Assembly: GCF_003436275.1 (NCBI RefSeq)
Contig: NZ_QSOP01000011.1
Span: 12,882 to 76,881 of the forward strand
Length of the DNA: 64,000 nucleotides
Direction of reading: 5' to 3'
DNA from: Collinsella sp. TM09-10AT
GTDB lineage: Bacteria; Actinomycetota; Coriobacteriia; Coriobacteriales; Coriobacteriaceae
In this document: positions 1-9,162 of the stretch, in pieces
Numbering within the stretch: the first letter of the stretch is position 1
Layout: every line of letters begins with the position of its first letter
Position numbers and translations under genes: made by a program
Notes under the pieces: generated by a model
Told to the model about the DNA's origin: nothing
The model's database searches: none
What the model saw: the letters and a program-made list of their open reading frames with translations, nothing else

Positions 1-444
1 ATCGACATCATCTCGGACACCCACGGCTATTTATCGCCTGCGCTCTTGGATGAGCTTGAGGGCGCAGATCTGATCATCCACGCCGGCGACCTCACGTCAG
101 AGATGGACTACGAGCACCTATGCACCATCGCCCCCGTGCGGGCCGTATTGGGCAACAACGATTACTACCGCGACTACGGCCCCGATGTAGACCGTCTTGC
201 GCTCTTTACCTACGAAGGCCTCAAATTCGCCGTAGCCCACTACCGCGAAGACCTTCCGGTGGGATCCGTAGACGTAGCCATCAACGGCCACACCCACGTA
301 ACCAAAGAAGCCCAAGTGGGCCGCTGCCTAGTCCTCAACCCGGGCAGCGCCAGCTACCCCAGAGGCACCCGAGGCCCCACCATGGCCAGAATGCTCGTCA
401 AAGACGGCCATGTCATAAGTACCAAGTTTATTGACTTGGACTAA
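1..444 (+). CDS. YfcE/MJ0936-type metallophosphoesterase (5'-truncated)
   Basis: The frame is open from base 1, so the true start lies before the window; the visible part is 147 residues. The order of metallophosphoesterase motifs is complete: SDTHG near the start, then GDLTS, GNND, a lone His in the AHYRED stretch, and GHTH. These are the residues that bind the two metal ions in the YfcE/MJ0936 phosphodiesterase family. The end motif LNPGSASYPR is also typical of this family. The physiological substrate cannot be read from sequence. A strong terminator follows within 10 bases of the stop, so this is the last gene of its transcript. Confidence 0.9.
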   Translation: MDIISDTHGYLSPALLDELEGADLIIHAGDLTSEMDYEHLCTIAPVRAVLGNNDYYRDYGPDVDRLALFTYEGLKFAVAHYREDLPVGSVDVAINGHTHVTKEAQVGRCLVLNPGSASYPRGTRGPTMARMLVKDGHVISTKFIDLD

Positions 445-452
445 CCGCAACA

Positions 453-484
453 AAAACGGGGGATGCAGATGCGTCCCCCGTTTT
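453..484 (+). terminator. Intrinsic terminator after the phosphoesterase gene
   Basis: A perfect stem (AAAACGGGGGA paired with TCCCCCGTTTT) with a 10-base loop and a T-run lies directly after the stop codon. The A/T symmetry would let it work in both directions. Confidence 0.85.
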
Positions 485-601
485 CATTTGAGCCAAAGGC
501 AGAGCTTCAGCAAGATCCTTAGACAACCCCCGCCGCGGAGAACGGGGCCGCCGAGCCGCGAAGCGGCGAGGAACAACAACGACTCGAACAAAGTGACGGC
601 A

Positions 602-744
602 GGGAGGGTCTCCGGGGCTGGGGGCGGGGGTTAAGTTTGTCGCGAGTTCCGCACGCAAAGGAAAGCACTTAATGTGCTTTCCGTCTTGCGCAGGACTGTA
701 GAGCAGCAAACTTAACCCCCGCCCCCAGCCCCGGAGACCCTCCC
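602..744. repeat. Long intergenic hairpin with perfect 38-bp arms
   Basis: The arms 602-639 and 707-744 are exact reverse complements over 38 bases. The 67-base middle holds a second perfect stem (660-668 with 674-682), and the parts between pair imperfectly, so the whole 143 bases can fold into one long hairpin. It lies between the phosphoesterase gene and tRNA-Asp. No convincing protein is encoded here. It may be a non-autonomous mobile or REP-like element; no transposase or target duplication is visible. Confidence 0.75.
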
Positions 745-776
745 GGATGGCCCCAAAAATTTTTTCAAAAAAGTTG

Positions 777-806
777 TTGCGCGCCGGACAGACTTCTGTG
801 TATACT
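777..806 (+). promoter_or_regulatory. Promoter of tRNA-Asp
   Basis: TTGCGC (777-782) and TATACT (801-806) are spaced by 18 bases. They end 46 bases before the mature tRNA, a sensible distance for a tRNA leader. Confidence 0.55.
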
Positions 807-852
807 AATCCCCGCAGCGCACGCGAGCGGAAACAAACGCGAACGCCTGCCT

Positions 853-930
<78 letters not shown>

Positions 931-938
931 ACGCAATT

Positions 939-966
939 AAAGCCACGTCTTCGGACGTGGCTTTTT
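939..966 (+). terminator. Terminator of tRNA-Asp
   Basis: The stem AAAGCCACGTC/GACGTGGCTTT has a TTCG tetraloop and a T-run, starting 9 bases after the tRNA CCA end. Confidence 0.85.
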
Positions 967-1100
967 GCGTTTGATGCACTTTGTTTCGATAGAACGATCG
1001 CCCTGGCGCATCTTCGCCCAGAATCCCCGCGCCTTCGGGAACGCAAGTAAAATCTAATAAGTCTATCTGTCTGAACAACAGCTTTGTTGCGCAACACCTG

Positions 1101-1129
1101 TTCAACGAGACAGGGGGTTAGGTTATACT
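1101..1129 (+). promoter_or_regulatory. Candidate promoter of the Rrf2 gene
   Basis: TTCAAC (1101-1106) and TATACT (1124-1129) are 17 bases apart, about 160 bases before the Rrf2 start codon. Apart from this and the tRNA terminator, 967-1288 holds no gene I can support. The palindrome GTTGCGCAAC (1086-1095) just upstream could be an operator. Confidence 0.45.
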
Positions 1130-1288
1130 AAATTGCACTGTAGGCCGCATCTGATGCATTTCGCTCCAAGCGCGGCACTCAGTGGATATCCGATTTACCA
1201 TTTGGATGTCCTGCGGTCATTTAGCGTCTCGACACAAGCTCGGCCCCGGAGCTCGTTCGAGCTGTTCGTATTCCTTGAAAGGGGAAAA

Positions 1289-1774
1289 ATGGACATATCG
1301 AGGAAGACTGATTACGCCCTTCGTATGCTGGCGATGCTTGCCGAGGATCCGGAGCGTTTGCTTTCTGTTCGCACCGCTGCCGAAGAGGTCAATGTTCCGT
1401 ATTCGTTTGCCCGCTCGATTCAGCACGGTTTGGTCCAGGCCGGTATTGTGGAGAGCCTGCGTGGCGTCCACGGTGGCATGCGTCTCAAGGTCAGTCCGGA
1501 CGACGTCACCATCCGCCAGGTCGTCGAGGCCGTTCAGGGCCCTATGGTTATGAATGATTGCACCGCACCCGATGGCGACTGTGCACGCATGGGCACGTGC
1601 TGCTATCATCCCCTGTGGGCCGGAGCTCAAGCGATGACGCGCGATTACCTCGATTCCGTTTCGCTCGGCGACATCGTCGCTCACCGCCAGTTCCCGGCCG
1701 TCGATCCCAAATTCGCCGACCGCGAAGCGTTTCCCGAGTACGCCACCTGCGCGTGCGCTTGCCGGGAGGAATAG
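1289..1774 (+). CDS. Rrf2-family regulator with a likely Fe-S cysteine cluster
   Basis: This 161-residue protein starts with MDISRKTDYALRML, the standard opening of Rrf2 (IscR/NsrR-type) winged-helix regulators. I chose ATG 1289 because AAAGGGG lies 5 bases before it; an open frame further upstream adds only unrelated sequence. Cysteines 91, 98, 104 and 105 give C-x6-C-x5-CC, at the position where IscR and NsrR bind a Fe-S cluster, but with different spacing. A further CACAC motif ends the protein. It probably senses iron-sulfur status, oxygen or nitric oxide. The MutY-like gene follows 21 bases later and may be cotranscribed. Cluster binding is inferred from cysteine placement only. Confidence 0.85.
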   Translation: MDISRKTDYALRMLAMLAEDPERLLSVRTAAEEVNVPYSFARSIQHGLVQAGIVESLRGVHGGMRLKVSPDDVTIRQVVEAVQGPMVMNDCTAPDGDCARMGTCCYHPLWAGAQAMTRDYLDSVSLGDIVAHRQFPAVDPKFADREAFPEYATCACACREE

Positions 1775-1795
1775 CGCCGCATAAGGAGCATAGAT

Positions 1796-2701
1796 ATGAT
1801 TCAGGACCCCTTTCGTTCGATGATTCGTTCGGAAGGGGTCCTGCGTTATCGCGACCTTCCGTGGCGCCGCACGCGCGATCCGTACATCATTTGGCTTTCT
1901 GAGGTCATGCTGCAGCAAACACAGGTACCACGCGTGGAGACGCGTATGCCGGCGTGGCTCGATCGCTTTCCGACCGTGCAGGCGCTTGCCCAGGCCGCGC
2001 CTTCCGATGTTTTGGACGCTTGGCAGGGCATGGGCTACAACCGACGCGCTCTGGCGCTTCACGGGGCCGCTCAACGGGTCGTAGAGGATTGGGGCGGGGA
2101 GTTTCCGCACGAGACGCGTGACTTGGTCGCTCTGCCTGGTATTGGCCCGGCAACGGCGCAAGGTATCCGGTCGTTTGCGTTTGATCTTCCGGGCGTGTAT
2201 CTGGAGACCAACGTGCGCACGGTCTTTCTGCATCACTTCTTTCCCGATATGCCGGCTGTTCCCGATCGCGAGCTGGTGCCGCTGATCCAAGCCGCCTGTC
2301 CGGCGGCCCCCGGTGCGGCGACCGACGAGATCGCTCCCTTTGCCGTGCCGCTCGATGATGCCGACACGCCGCGCGCGTGGTATTACGCGTTGCTGGATTA
2401 CGGCGCATATCTAAAAAAGACGTTGCCCAATCCGTCCAGGCGGTCGGCGGGCTATAGCCGTCAATCAAAGTTTGAGGGCTCACGTCGCCAAAAGCGCGCG
2501 CATATCGTGCGTATGTTGCTGGCAGCGCGCGATGGCCAGCCGGCGGGGATTACGCTTGCTGATACCGTGGTGGGCGTTAACGAGATGGAAGCGGCAGCCG
2601 GTCGCGGGCCGGTCGAGTGCGACTTGATCGCGGGTATTCTAGCTGACCTGGAGCGTGAGGGCTTTTGCCGAGCCGAGGGCGATCGCTGGCTGAGCATTTA
2701 G
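1796..2701 (+). CDS. MutY-like HhH-GPD glycosylase lacking the Fe-S cluster
   Basis: The 301-residue protein has the MutY signature SEVMLQQTQ with Glu36 in the place of E. coli MutY Glu37. It also has the helix-hairpin-helix LPGIGPATA (113-121). Two hallmarks differ. The catalytic Asp of LDGNV is replaced by Glu137 (YLETNVRTV). The four-cysteine Fe-S motif is absent; after residue 200 the chain runs through a basic stretch without cysteines. A C-terminal winged-helix-like region replaces the MutY NUDIX-like domain. It is probably a DNA base-excision glycosylase of a divergent MutY branch; the lesion it removes is unknown. The start has AAGGAG 7 bases upstream. Confidence 0.8.
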   Translation: MIQDPFRSMIRSEGVLRYRDLPWRRTRDPYIIWLSEVMLQQTQVPRVETRMPAWLDRFPTVQALAQAAPSDVLDAWQGMGYNRRALALHGAAQRVVEDWGGEFPHETRDLVALPGIGPATAQGIRSFAFDLPGVYLETNVRTVFLHHFFPDMPAVPDRELVPLIQAACPAAPGAATDEIAPFAVPLDDADTPRAWYYALLDYGAYLKKTLPNPSRRSAGYSRQSKFEGSRRQKRAHIVRMLLAARDGQPAGITLADTVVGVNEMEAAAGRGPVECDLIAGILADLEREGFCRAEGDRWLSI

Positions 2702-2813
2702 CCCGTGCAAATCTGAAGAACAGGATTGTAAGGTTTAGATTTTCGGCAGGGGGTACCATAAAATAAGGCCGCTCAAAGCCTATGGGCGGCATGTATTGAA
2801 GGGAAGTACACCT

Positions 2814-3353
2814 ATGGATTTTGAGAGCTCCCAAACCAAGAAGAACCTTGAGACCGCTTTTGCCGGTGAGTCCCAGGCGCACACCAAGTATCGCTACTAT
2901 GCATCCAAGGCTAAAAAGGACGGTTACGTTCAGATCTCGAATATCTTTGCCGAGACGGCGGGTAACGAGTCCGAGCACGCCAAACTGTGGTTTAAATATC
3001 TGCACGACGGCGCCGTTCCGGGCACTCTGGACAACCTGCGCGACGCCGCCGCGGGCGAGAACTACGAGTGGACCACGATGTATGACGAGTTTGCCAAGAC
3101 CGCCGAGGAGGAGGGTTTTGCCGAGATCGCCGAGAAGTTCCGTGGCGTCGCCGCCGTCGAGAAGGCCCACGAGGAGCGCTACAACAAGCTCGTCGAGCGC
3201 ATTGAGTCGGGCGAGGTGTTTGAGCGCGAGGGCGTAAAGGTGTGGAAGTGCCTGAACTGCGGACATCTGCACGTTGGTGCCGAGGCACCTGAGGTGTGCC
3301 CGGTGTGTAACCACCCCAAGGCGTACTTTGAGGAGCAGGTGGTGAACTACTAG
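2814..3353 (+). CDS. Rubrerythrin
   Basis: A 179-residue non-haem diiron peroxidase that reduces hydrogen peroxide in anaerobes. The N-terminal four-helix bundle carries the diiron ligands ([31 protein letters not shown]). The C-terminal rubredoxin domain has CLNCGH and CPVCNH for a single iron site. Start ATG 2814 has AAGGGA upstream; an upstream in-frame TTG (2796) is less likely. The gene stands alone, followed by a palindromic element and a terminator. Its electron donor is not encoded nearby. Confidence 0.95.
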   Translation: MDFESSQTKKNLETAFAGESQAHTKYRYYASKAKKDGYVQISNIFAETAGNESEHAKLWFKYLHDGAVPGTLDNLRDAAAGENYEWTTMYDEFAKTAEEEGFAEIAEKFRGVAAVEKAHEERYNKLVERIESGEVFEREGVKVWKCLNCGHLHVGAEAPEVCPVCNHPKAYFEEQVVNY

Positions 3354-3373
3354 CGCTTGGCGCTGGCTGCTGC

Positions 3374-3461
3374 GGAGCGCAGGGCGGGGAAATACCTTTC
3401 CCTCTCGCTCACGGCTTCGCAGAGTCGCGCGAGGCAAAGGTATTTCCCCGCCTTGCGCTCC
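3374..3461. repeat. Long intergenic hairpin after rubrerythrin
   Basis: Arms 3374-3414 and 3421-3461 are reverse complements with a few mismatches, enclosing a very short loop. The size and position resemble the 602-744 element, but the sequence differs. No coding potential is seen. Confidence 0.65.
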
Positions 3462-3512
3462 GGCGTTGGGTCGTCGCGTGCTCGATACAGAAAAGCTGAT
3501 AAAAAAGGTTGT

Positions 3513-3543
3513 GTGCCGCCCCTTTTTGGGGCGGCACGTTTTT
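3513..3543 (+). terminator. Intrinsic terminator downstream of rubrerythrin
   Basis: Stem GTGCCGCCCC/GGGGCGGCAC with a T5 loop and a trailing T-run. A run of A before it allows bidirectional action. Confidence 0.85.
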
Positions 3544-3794
3544 GTGGGGTCCCGGTCTTCACAATTTTCGTCAAGTTTTTGGTTAGATTTTGGTCAGTTG
3601 GCGTAAGAGTGGAAGGCCAAAAGATTGCTGGCGAAAAAAGCTCAGAGAAAGTGCTGGTAGGGGAGTTGTTGAGCTTTTCGACAGCTTTTGAGCAAAAGAA
3701 ACTTTGTGGCTATTGCCGGCGATTGCGTTGTCGCGGTCATGGCGGTGCGGGATGCTGGTCGTAAGCGTCGAATGCTCCGATTTTGGAGGCCAGC
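3544..3794. other. AT-richer intergenic stretch, no gene seen
   Basis: This stretch is clearly lower in GC than the surroundings. It contains one modest inverted repeat (AAAAGCTCA at 3636-3644 with TGAGCTTTT at 3670-3678) and the leader of the next gene. I see no coding region. Confidence 0.5.
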
Positions 3795-4229
3795 ATGGAT
3801 CTGTTTCTTGAGACTCCGCAGCAACAAGCTGAGCGCATGCTGCGTCAGCAGCAACGACTCATGGAGATGCAAATGCAAGGGGTTGCCAACCAGGCGCCCG
3901 TGCAAAACGTCGTGCCCGCTGCTGTACCTGCAGCTGTGCCCGGGTGTGAATCGGCGCCAGAGGCCTATTCCGTACAGCAAGATTCATATGCGCAGGAGCT
4001 CGCGTTCGACAAGCATCGTGCGCGTCGCCGTCGCTGGGCCCAGCGCCTGCGTACGTTGGCGATGATCGTGCTCATCCCGTTGGGGCTTGCGGCCATCTTT
4101 CTGGCGTCGTATGCCCTCACGTGCATCCTCAACGGTGCATCGCCCAACGAGGTGCTCCAACATCTAGCGGCCCTGGGCCAGCGCCTAGATGACGTCATAA
4201 CAACCATCCGCGCCGGCTGGGAGAGCTAG
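3795..4229 (+). CDS. Small single-pass membrane protein, unknown function
   Basis: The 144-residue product is not recognised. Residues 1-60 are Gln/Met/Pro-rich and polar; a basic patch (KHRARRRRWAQR, about 75-86) precedes one hydrophobic segment at about 92-115. A short amphipathic tail follows. The basic patch suggests an N-in topology. ATG 3795 is preceded by TTGGAGG at good spacing. The neighbours give no clue to its job. Confidence 0.6.
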   Translation: MDLFLETPQQQAERMLRQQQRLMEMQMQGVANQAPVQNVVPAAVPAAVPGCESAPEAYSVQQDSYAQELAFDKHRARRRRWAQRLRTLAMIVLIPLGLAAIFLASYALTCILNGASPNEVLQHLAALGQRLDDVITTIRAGWES

Positions 4230-4319
4230 CGTTTGTCGCATTAGGACTTCTAGGGTGTAGGGATTATCGCCACGAGTGGAATCCTTGCATCCTGTGGGTC
4301 CTGTCGTGCGACTGAATAG

Positions 4320-4340
4320 TATTATTGAAGATGAATAATA
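4320..4340. promoter_or_regulatory. AT-rich inverted repeat before the TTG-start gene
   Basis: TATTATT (4320-4326) and AATAATA (4334-4340) form an inverted repeat in an otherwise GC-rich region, 38 bases before the start codon. It could be an autoregulatory operator for the helix-turn-helix protein that follows. Confidence 0.35.
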
Positions 4341-4377
4341 ATAATGGATACAGGTAATACAAAAAGGAGGTGCTCGG

Positions 4378-4941
4378 TTGAATCTGACCTTTGAGGGATT
4401 CTTAAAAGGCTATTGCCGAGAGCTATCCGGACAGCAGTCGCTGAGTTTTAGAAAATTGGTTGAGCAGGCGACGACGGATGCACCGCGCGTGGCGGAGGCT
4501 CTGTTTTTGCTCGCTTTGGCGCAAGGAAAAGCCGAATACGTTCTGGGTTTATCCGAGGGCTCGTGGATGGAACGGGATTATCGAGACGTTTTATCCTTGT
4601 ACGGTCAAGCGGGTAGCATGGCGTCTCTATGCGCCAAAAGTGAGCTCCCTAATCGTTATGCCAACGTTTGGCGTGCGTATAGAGCGGTGAAGGAAAAGCC
4701 GGCGGCCGATAGAAGGGTGAACGCCCTGATGAGAAAGAAAACGCTGGAAGCATTGGAGGAATCGGGTGTAACGCGCTATGGCCTCTGCCGTGCTCTGCGC
4801 CTGAATAAAGGAAACGTATACGCATACTTGGCCGGCGATGACTCAAAGGTGAGCAGGAAAACGGCGCGCCGCATTATGGAATATGCGGAGGAGAGGGGCG
4901 CCCAAGAAGGGGCCGGGCGCCCGGTGTGTGTGGCGGGGTAA
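4378..4941 (+). CDS. Helix-turn-helix protein of unknown role
   Basis: This 187-residue protein starts at TTG 4378, with a near-perfect AAAGGAGG ending 7 bases upstream. Its C-terminal 60 residues (GVTRYGLCRALRLNKGNVY, then SRKTARRIMEYAEE) look like an XRE-type helix-turn-helix. The N-terminal two thirds are helical and match nothing I recognise. GC content and codon use are lower and more mixed than in its neighbours, a possible sign of transfer. It could be an orphan antitoxin or a repressor. No toxin partner is adjacent; rmuC follows after 50 bases. Confidence 0.55.
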   Translation: MNLTFEGFLKGYCRELSGQQSLSFRKLVEQATTDAPRVAEALFLLALAQGKAEYVLGLSEGSWMERDYRDVLSLYGQAGSMASLCAKSELPNRYANVWRAYRAVKEKPAADRRVNALMRKKTLEALEESGVTRYGLCRALRLNKGNVYAYLAGDDSKVSRKTARRIMEYAEERGAQEGAGRPVCVAG

Positions 4942-4992
4942 GATTGATCGCGGTTTTGATTGATGATCGATTGGGTTTGTTGGGCGGAGTTT

Positions 4993-6348
4993 ATGTCTGC
5001 AATTGATATTGCACTTATTGTGATTGCTTTGGTGGCGGTGGGGGTCGCTGCGGCCTGTGCCCTGCAGCTCAAGGGCCTTCGTGCCGAGTTGCGGGAGCGT
5101 GGCGACAGTAGCGCGGAAACGCTGGCAGCACTCGAGCAGGCCAACAACGCGCTCGATGCCCTGAACGTCGCGCTGGCCGAAACACGCCGCACGGCCAATG
5201 CCATCGCGCAGCAGCAGACGACCGATGCGGCCGTGGAGCAGCAACGTTACCTGGCCATCGCACGCGAGTTCTCGCAAGTTGGTGACCGGATGGATGACCT
5301 GCGCCGTGAGACGGCCCAACAGCTCGGCGCCAATCGCGAGGGCATCGAGCATCGCCTGGACAAGGTGCGCGAGACGGTCGATGCTCAGCTGGGCGCCATC
5401 CGCAAAGACAACAACGTGCAGCTCGATCAGATGCGCGCGACGGTGGACGAGAAGCTCTCTCGCACGCTCAACGACCGTCTGTCTGCATCGTTTAAGCAGG
5501 TGAGCGACCAGCTCGAGGCCGTGTACAAGGGCCTGGGCGACATGCAATCTATCGCCACTGGCGTGGGCGACCTTAAGCGCGTGCTGGGTAACGTCAAGGC
5601 GCGCGGCATTTTGGGCGAGGTGCAGCTGGGCGCGATCCTGGCGGATATCCTCACACCCGATCAGTATCTGGAAAACGTTGCCACCAAGCCCGGCGCCTCG
5701 GAGCGTGTTGAGTTTGCCGTCAAGCTGCCGGTAGACGAGGGCGACCCCGTACTGCTGCCGATTGACTCCAAATTCCCGGGCGACGCGTACGAGCATCTGC
5801 TCGATGCCCAGGAGTCGGGCGACGCGGATGCCGTCGCCGCCGCGCGCAAGACGCTTGACGCTATGGTCAAGCGTGAGGCAAAGGACATCTGCGAAAAGTA
5901 TCTGAGCGTGCCCGTGACCACCAACTTTGGCATCATGTTCGTTCCGTTTGAGGGGCTGTACGCTGAGGTCGTCAGCCGCCCCGGGCTTATCGAGACCCTG
6001 GGCCGCGACTATCATGTCAACGTTGCCGGCCCTAGCACCATGGCGGCCATTCTCAACAGCCTGCAGATGAGTTACCAAACGTTTAAGCTGCAAAAACGCA
6101 CCGACGATGTACTGCGCGTGCTCTCCGCTGTCAAGGCCGAGCTGCCGCGCTATCAAAAGGCGCTGCGCCGCGCCCAGCAGCAGATCGAGACCGCGGGCAA
6201 AACGGTCGAGGGCATCATTACCACGCGCACCAACGTCATGGAGCGCAAGCTCAAGGACATCGACGCGCTGGAAGACGCCAAGGAGGCCGACGAGGTCTTG
6301 GGGCTCACGTCCGCGGGCCTGCTCGCAGACCAAGAAGACGAGGACTAG
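4993..6348 (+). CDS. rmuC: DNA recombination protein RmuC
   Basis: 451 residues. It has an N-terminal membrane anchor (SAIDIALIVIALVAVGVAAA, 2-21), a long coiled coil (about 25-190), then the RmuC nuclease-like domain. That domain includes LGNVKARGILGEVQLGAIL and PIDSKFPGDAYE; the Asp/Lys there belong to a PD-(D/E)XK-like core. RmuC limits inversions at short inverted repeats in E. coli. That is notable here because the genome carries many such repeats. ATG 4993 is chosen because it begins the membrane segment and has GGAG upstream; ATG 4963 would add 10 residues. Confidence 0.9.
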   Translation: MSAIDIALIVIALVAVGVAAACALQLKGLRAELRERGDSSAETLAALEQANNALDALNVALAETRRTANAIAQQQTTDAAVEQQRYLAIAREFSQVGDRMDDLRRETAQQLGANREGIEHRLDKVRETVDAQLGAIRKDNNVQLDQMRATVDEKLSRTLNDRLSASFKQVSDQLEAVYKGLGDMQSIATGVGDLKRVLGNVKARGILGEVQLGAILADILTPDQYLENVATKPGASERVEFAVKLPVDEGDPVLLPIDSKFPGDAYEHLLDAQESGDADAVAAARKTLDAMVKREAKDICEKYLSVPVTTNFGIMFVPFEGLYAEVVSRPGLIETLGRDYHVNVAGPSTMAAILNSLQMSYQTFKLQKRTDDVLRVLSAVKAELPRYQKALRRAQQQIETAGKTVEGIITTRTNVMERKLKDIDALEDAKEADEVLGLTSAGLLADQEDED

Positions 6349-6473
6349 CGGCACTTGACGGCGGGGCACCTGCGCAGGCGCAGGGCGCGGGTGCTTTTCG
6401 CATCGCACTTGCCTAAAGCGCACTTTAATGTGCAACAATGGCCTTTCGCCCTATCAGACGCGAAAGGAAGCCC

Positions 6474-8276
<1,803 letters not shown>

Positions 8277-8339
8277 ACGTCTCGGACGTGGGACAATTGT
8301 GCCCATAAGTTTATTGTGCCGTTGAGCCGAGGAGTCGTT

Positions 8340-9005
8340 ATGCCACGCGAGACCAATGCCGCCAAGCGCGAGCGCGCCATCGAGGTGTGTGAGCGCCTCA
8401 ACCGTCGCTATGGCCCGGTCGAGTGCTTTTTGGACCACGAGAATCCCTTCCGCCTGCTGATCGCGGTGCTGCTTTCGGCGCAAACGACCGATGCGCAGGT
8501 CAACAAAGTGACGCCGCGGCTGTTTGCCCAGTGGCCCACGCCCGAGACCATGGCCGGGGCGAGCGTAGCTGACGTGGCGGACACCATCAAGTCGCTCGGC
8601 TTCTACAAGAGCAAAGCCAAGCATGCCGTCGAGGCCGCGCAGATGATCGTCACCGACTATGACGGCGAGGTGCCGGCCGACATGAAGGAACTCGTGAAGC
8701 TGCCGGGCGTGGGACGCAAGACGGCGAACATCGTGCTCAACGTGGGGTACGGCATCGTGGAAGGCATCGCGGTGGATACGCACGTCAACCGCATTGCGCA
8801 CCGCCTGATGCTGAGTCCCAAGACGCATGCCAAGGAACCGCTCAAGACCGAGCAGGATCTGCTCAAGATTTTGCCGCACGAGTATTGGGAGTCGGTCAAC
8901 CATCAGTGGGTCACCTTTGGTCGCGAGATCTGCGACGCCCGCAAACCCAAGTGTGACGAGTGTCCGCTGGCAGATTTGTGCCCCAGCGTGCGCGTGGCGG
9001 GGTAG
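8340..9005 (+). CDS. nth: Endonuclease III (DNA glycosylase/AP lyase)
   Basis: 221 residues. The helix-hairpin-helix LPGVGRKTAN contains the lyase Lys and VDTHV the catalytic Asp. The C-terminus carries the complete C-x6-C-x2-C-x5-C Fe-S motif. It removes oxidised pyrimidines and cuts abasic sites. Its canonical motifs contrast with the MutY-like protein at 1796-2701. ATG 8340 has GAGGAG upstream. mfd follows after a terminator. Confidence 0.95.
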   Translation: MPRETNAAKRERAIEVCERLNRRYGPVECFLDHENPFRLLIAVLLSAQTTDAQVNKVTPRLFAQWPTPETMAGASVADVADTIKSLGFYKSKAKHAVEAAQMIVTDYDGEVPADMKELVKLPGVGRKTANIVLNVGYGIVEGIAVDTHVNRIAHRLMLSPKTHAKEPLKTEQDLLKILPHEYWESVNHQWVTFGREICDARKPKCDECPLADLCPSVRVAG

Positions 9006-9109
9006 GGCGGAACGCATCTTCGTCTGGCGTTTTTTGCGGGGCTGGGTTTGCCCTTGAGCCGGAGTCCTCTCCATGCGCTACCATGACAGACAATGTATTT
9101 GACGTACGA

Positions 9110-9137
9110 CCCGCCGAGCTTGCCCCGGCGGGCTTTT
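9110..9137 (+). terminator. Likely terminator between nth and mfd
   Basis: Stem CCCGCCG/CGGCGGG with a 9-base loop, followed by CTTTT. It lies 25 bases before the mfd start. Confidence 0.6.
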
Positions 9138-9162
9138 GGCGTTGCGATGCCGGAGGAACAGC

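Noticed and set aside
4843..6438. 531-codon antisense frame over rmuC
   Set aside because: RmuC motifs are clear on the plus strand; the antisense product is not protein-like.
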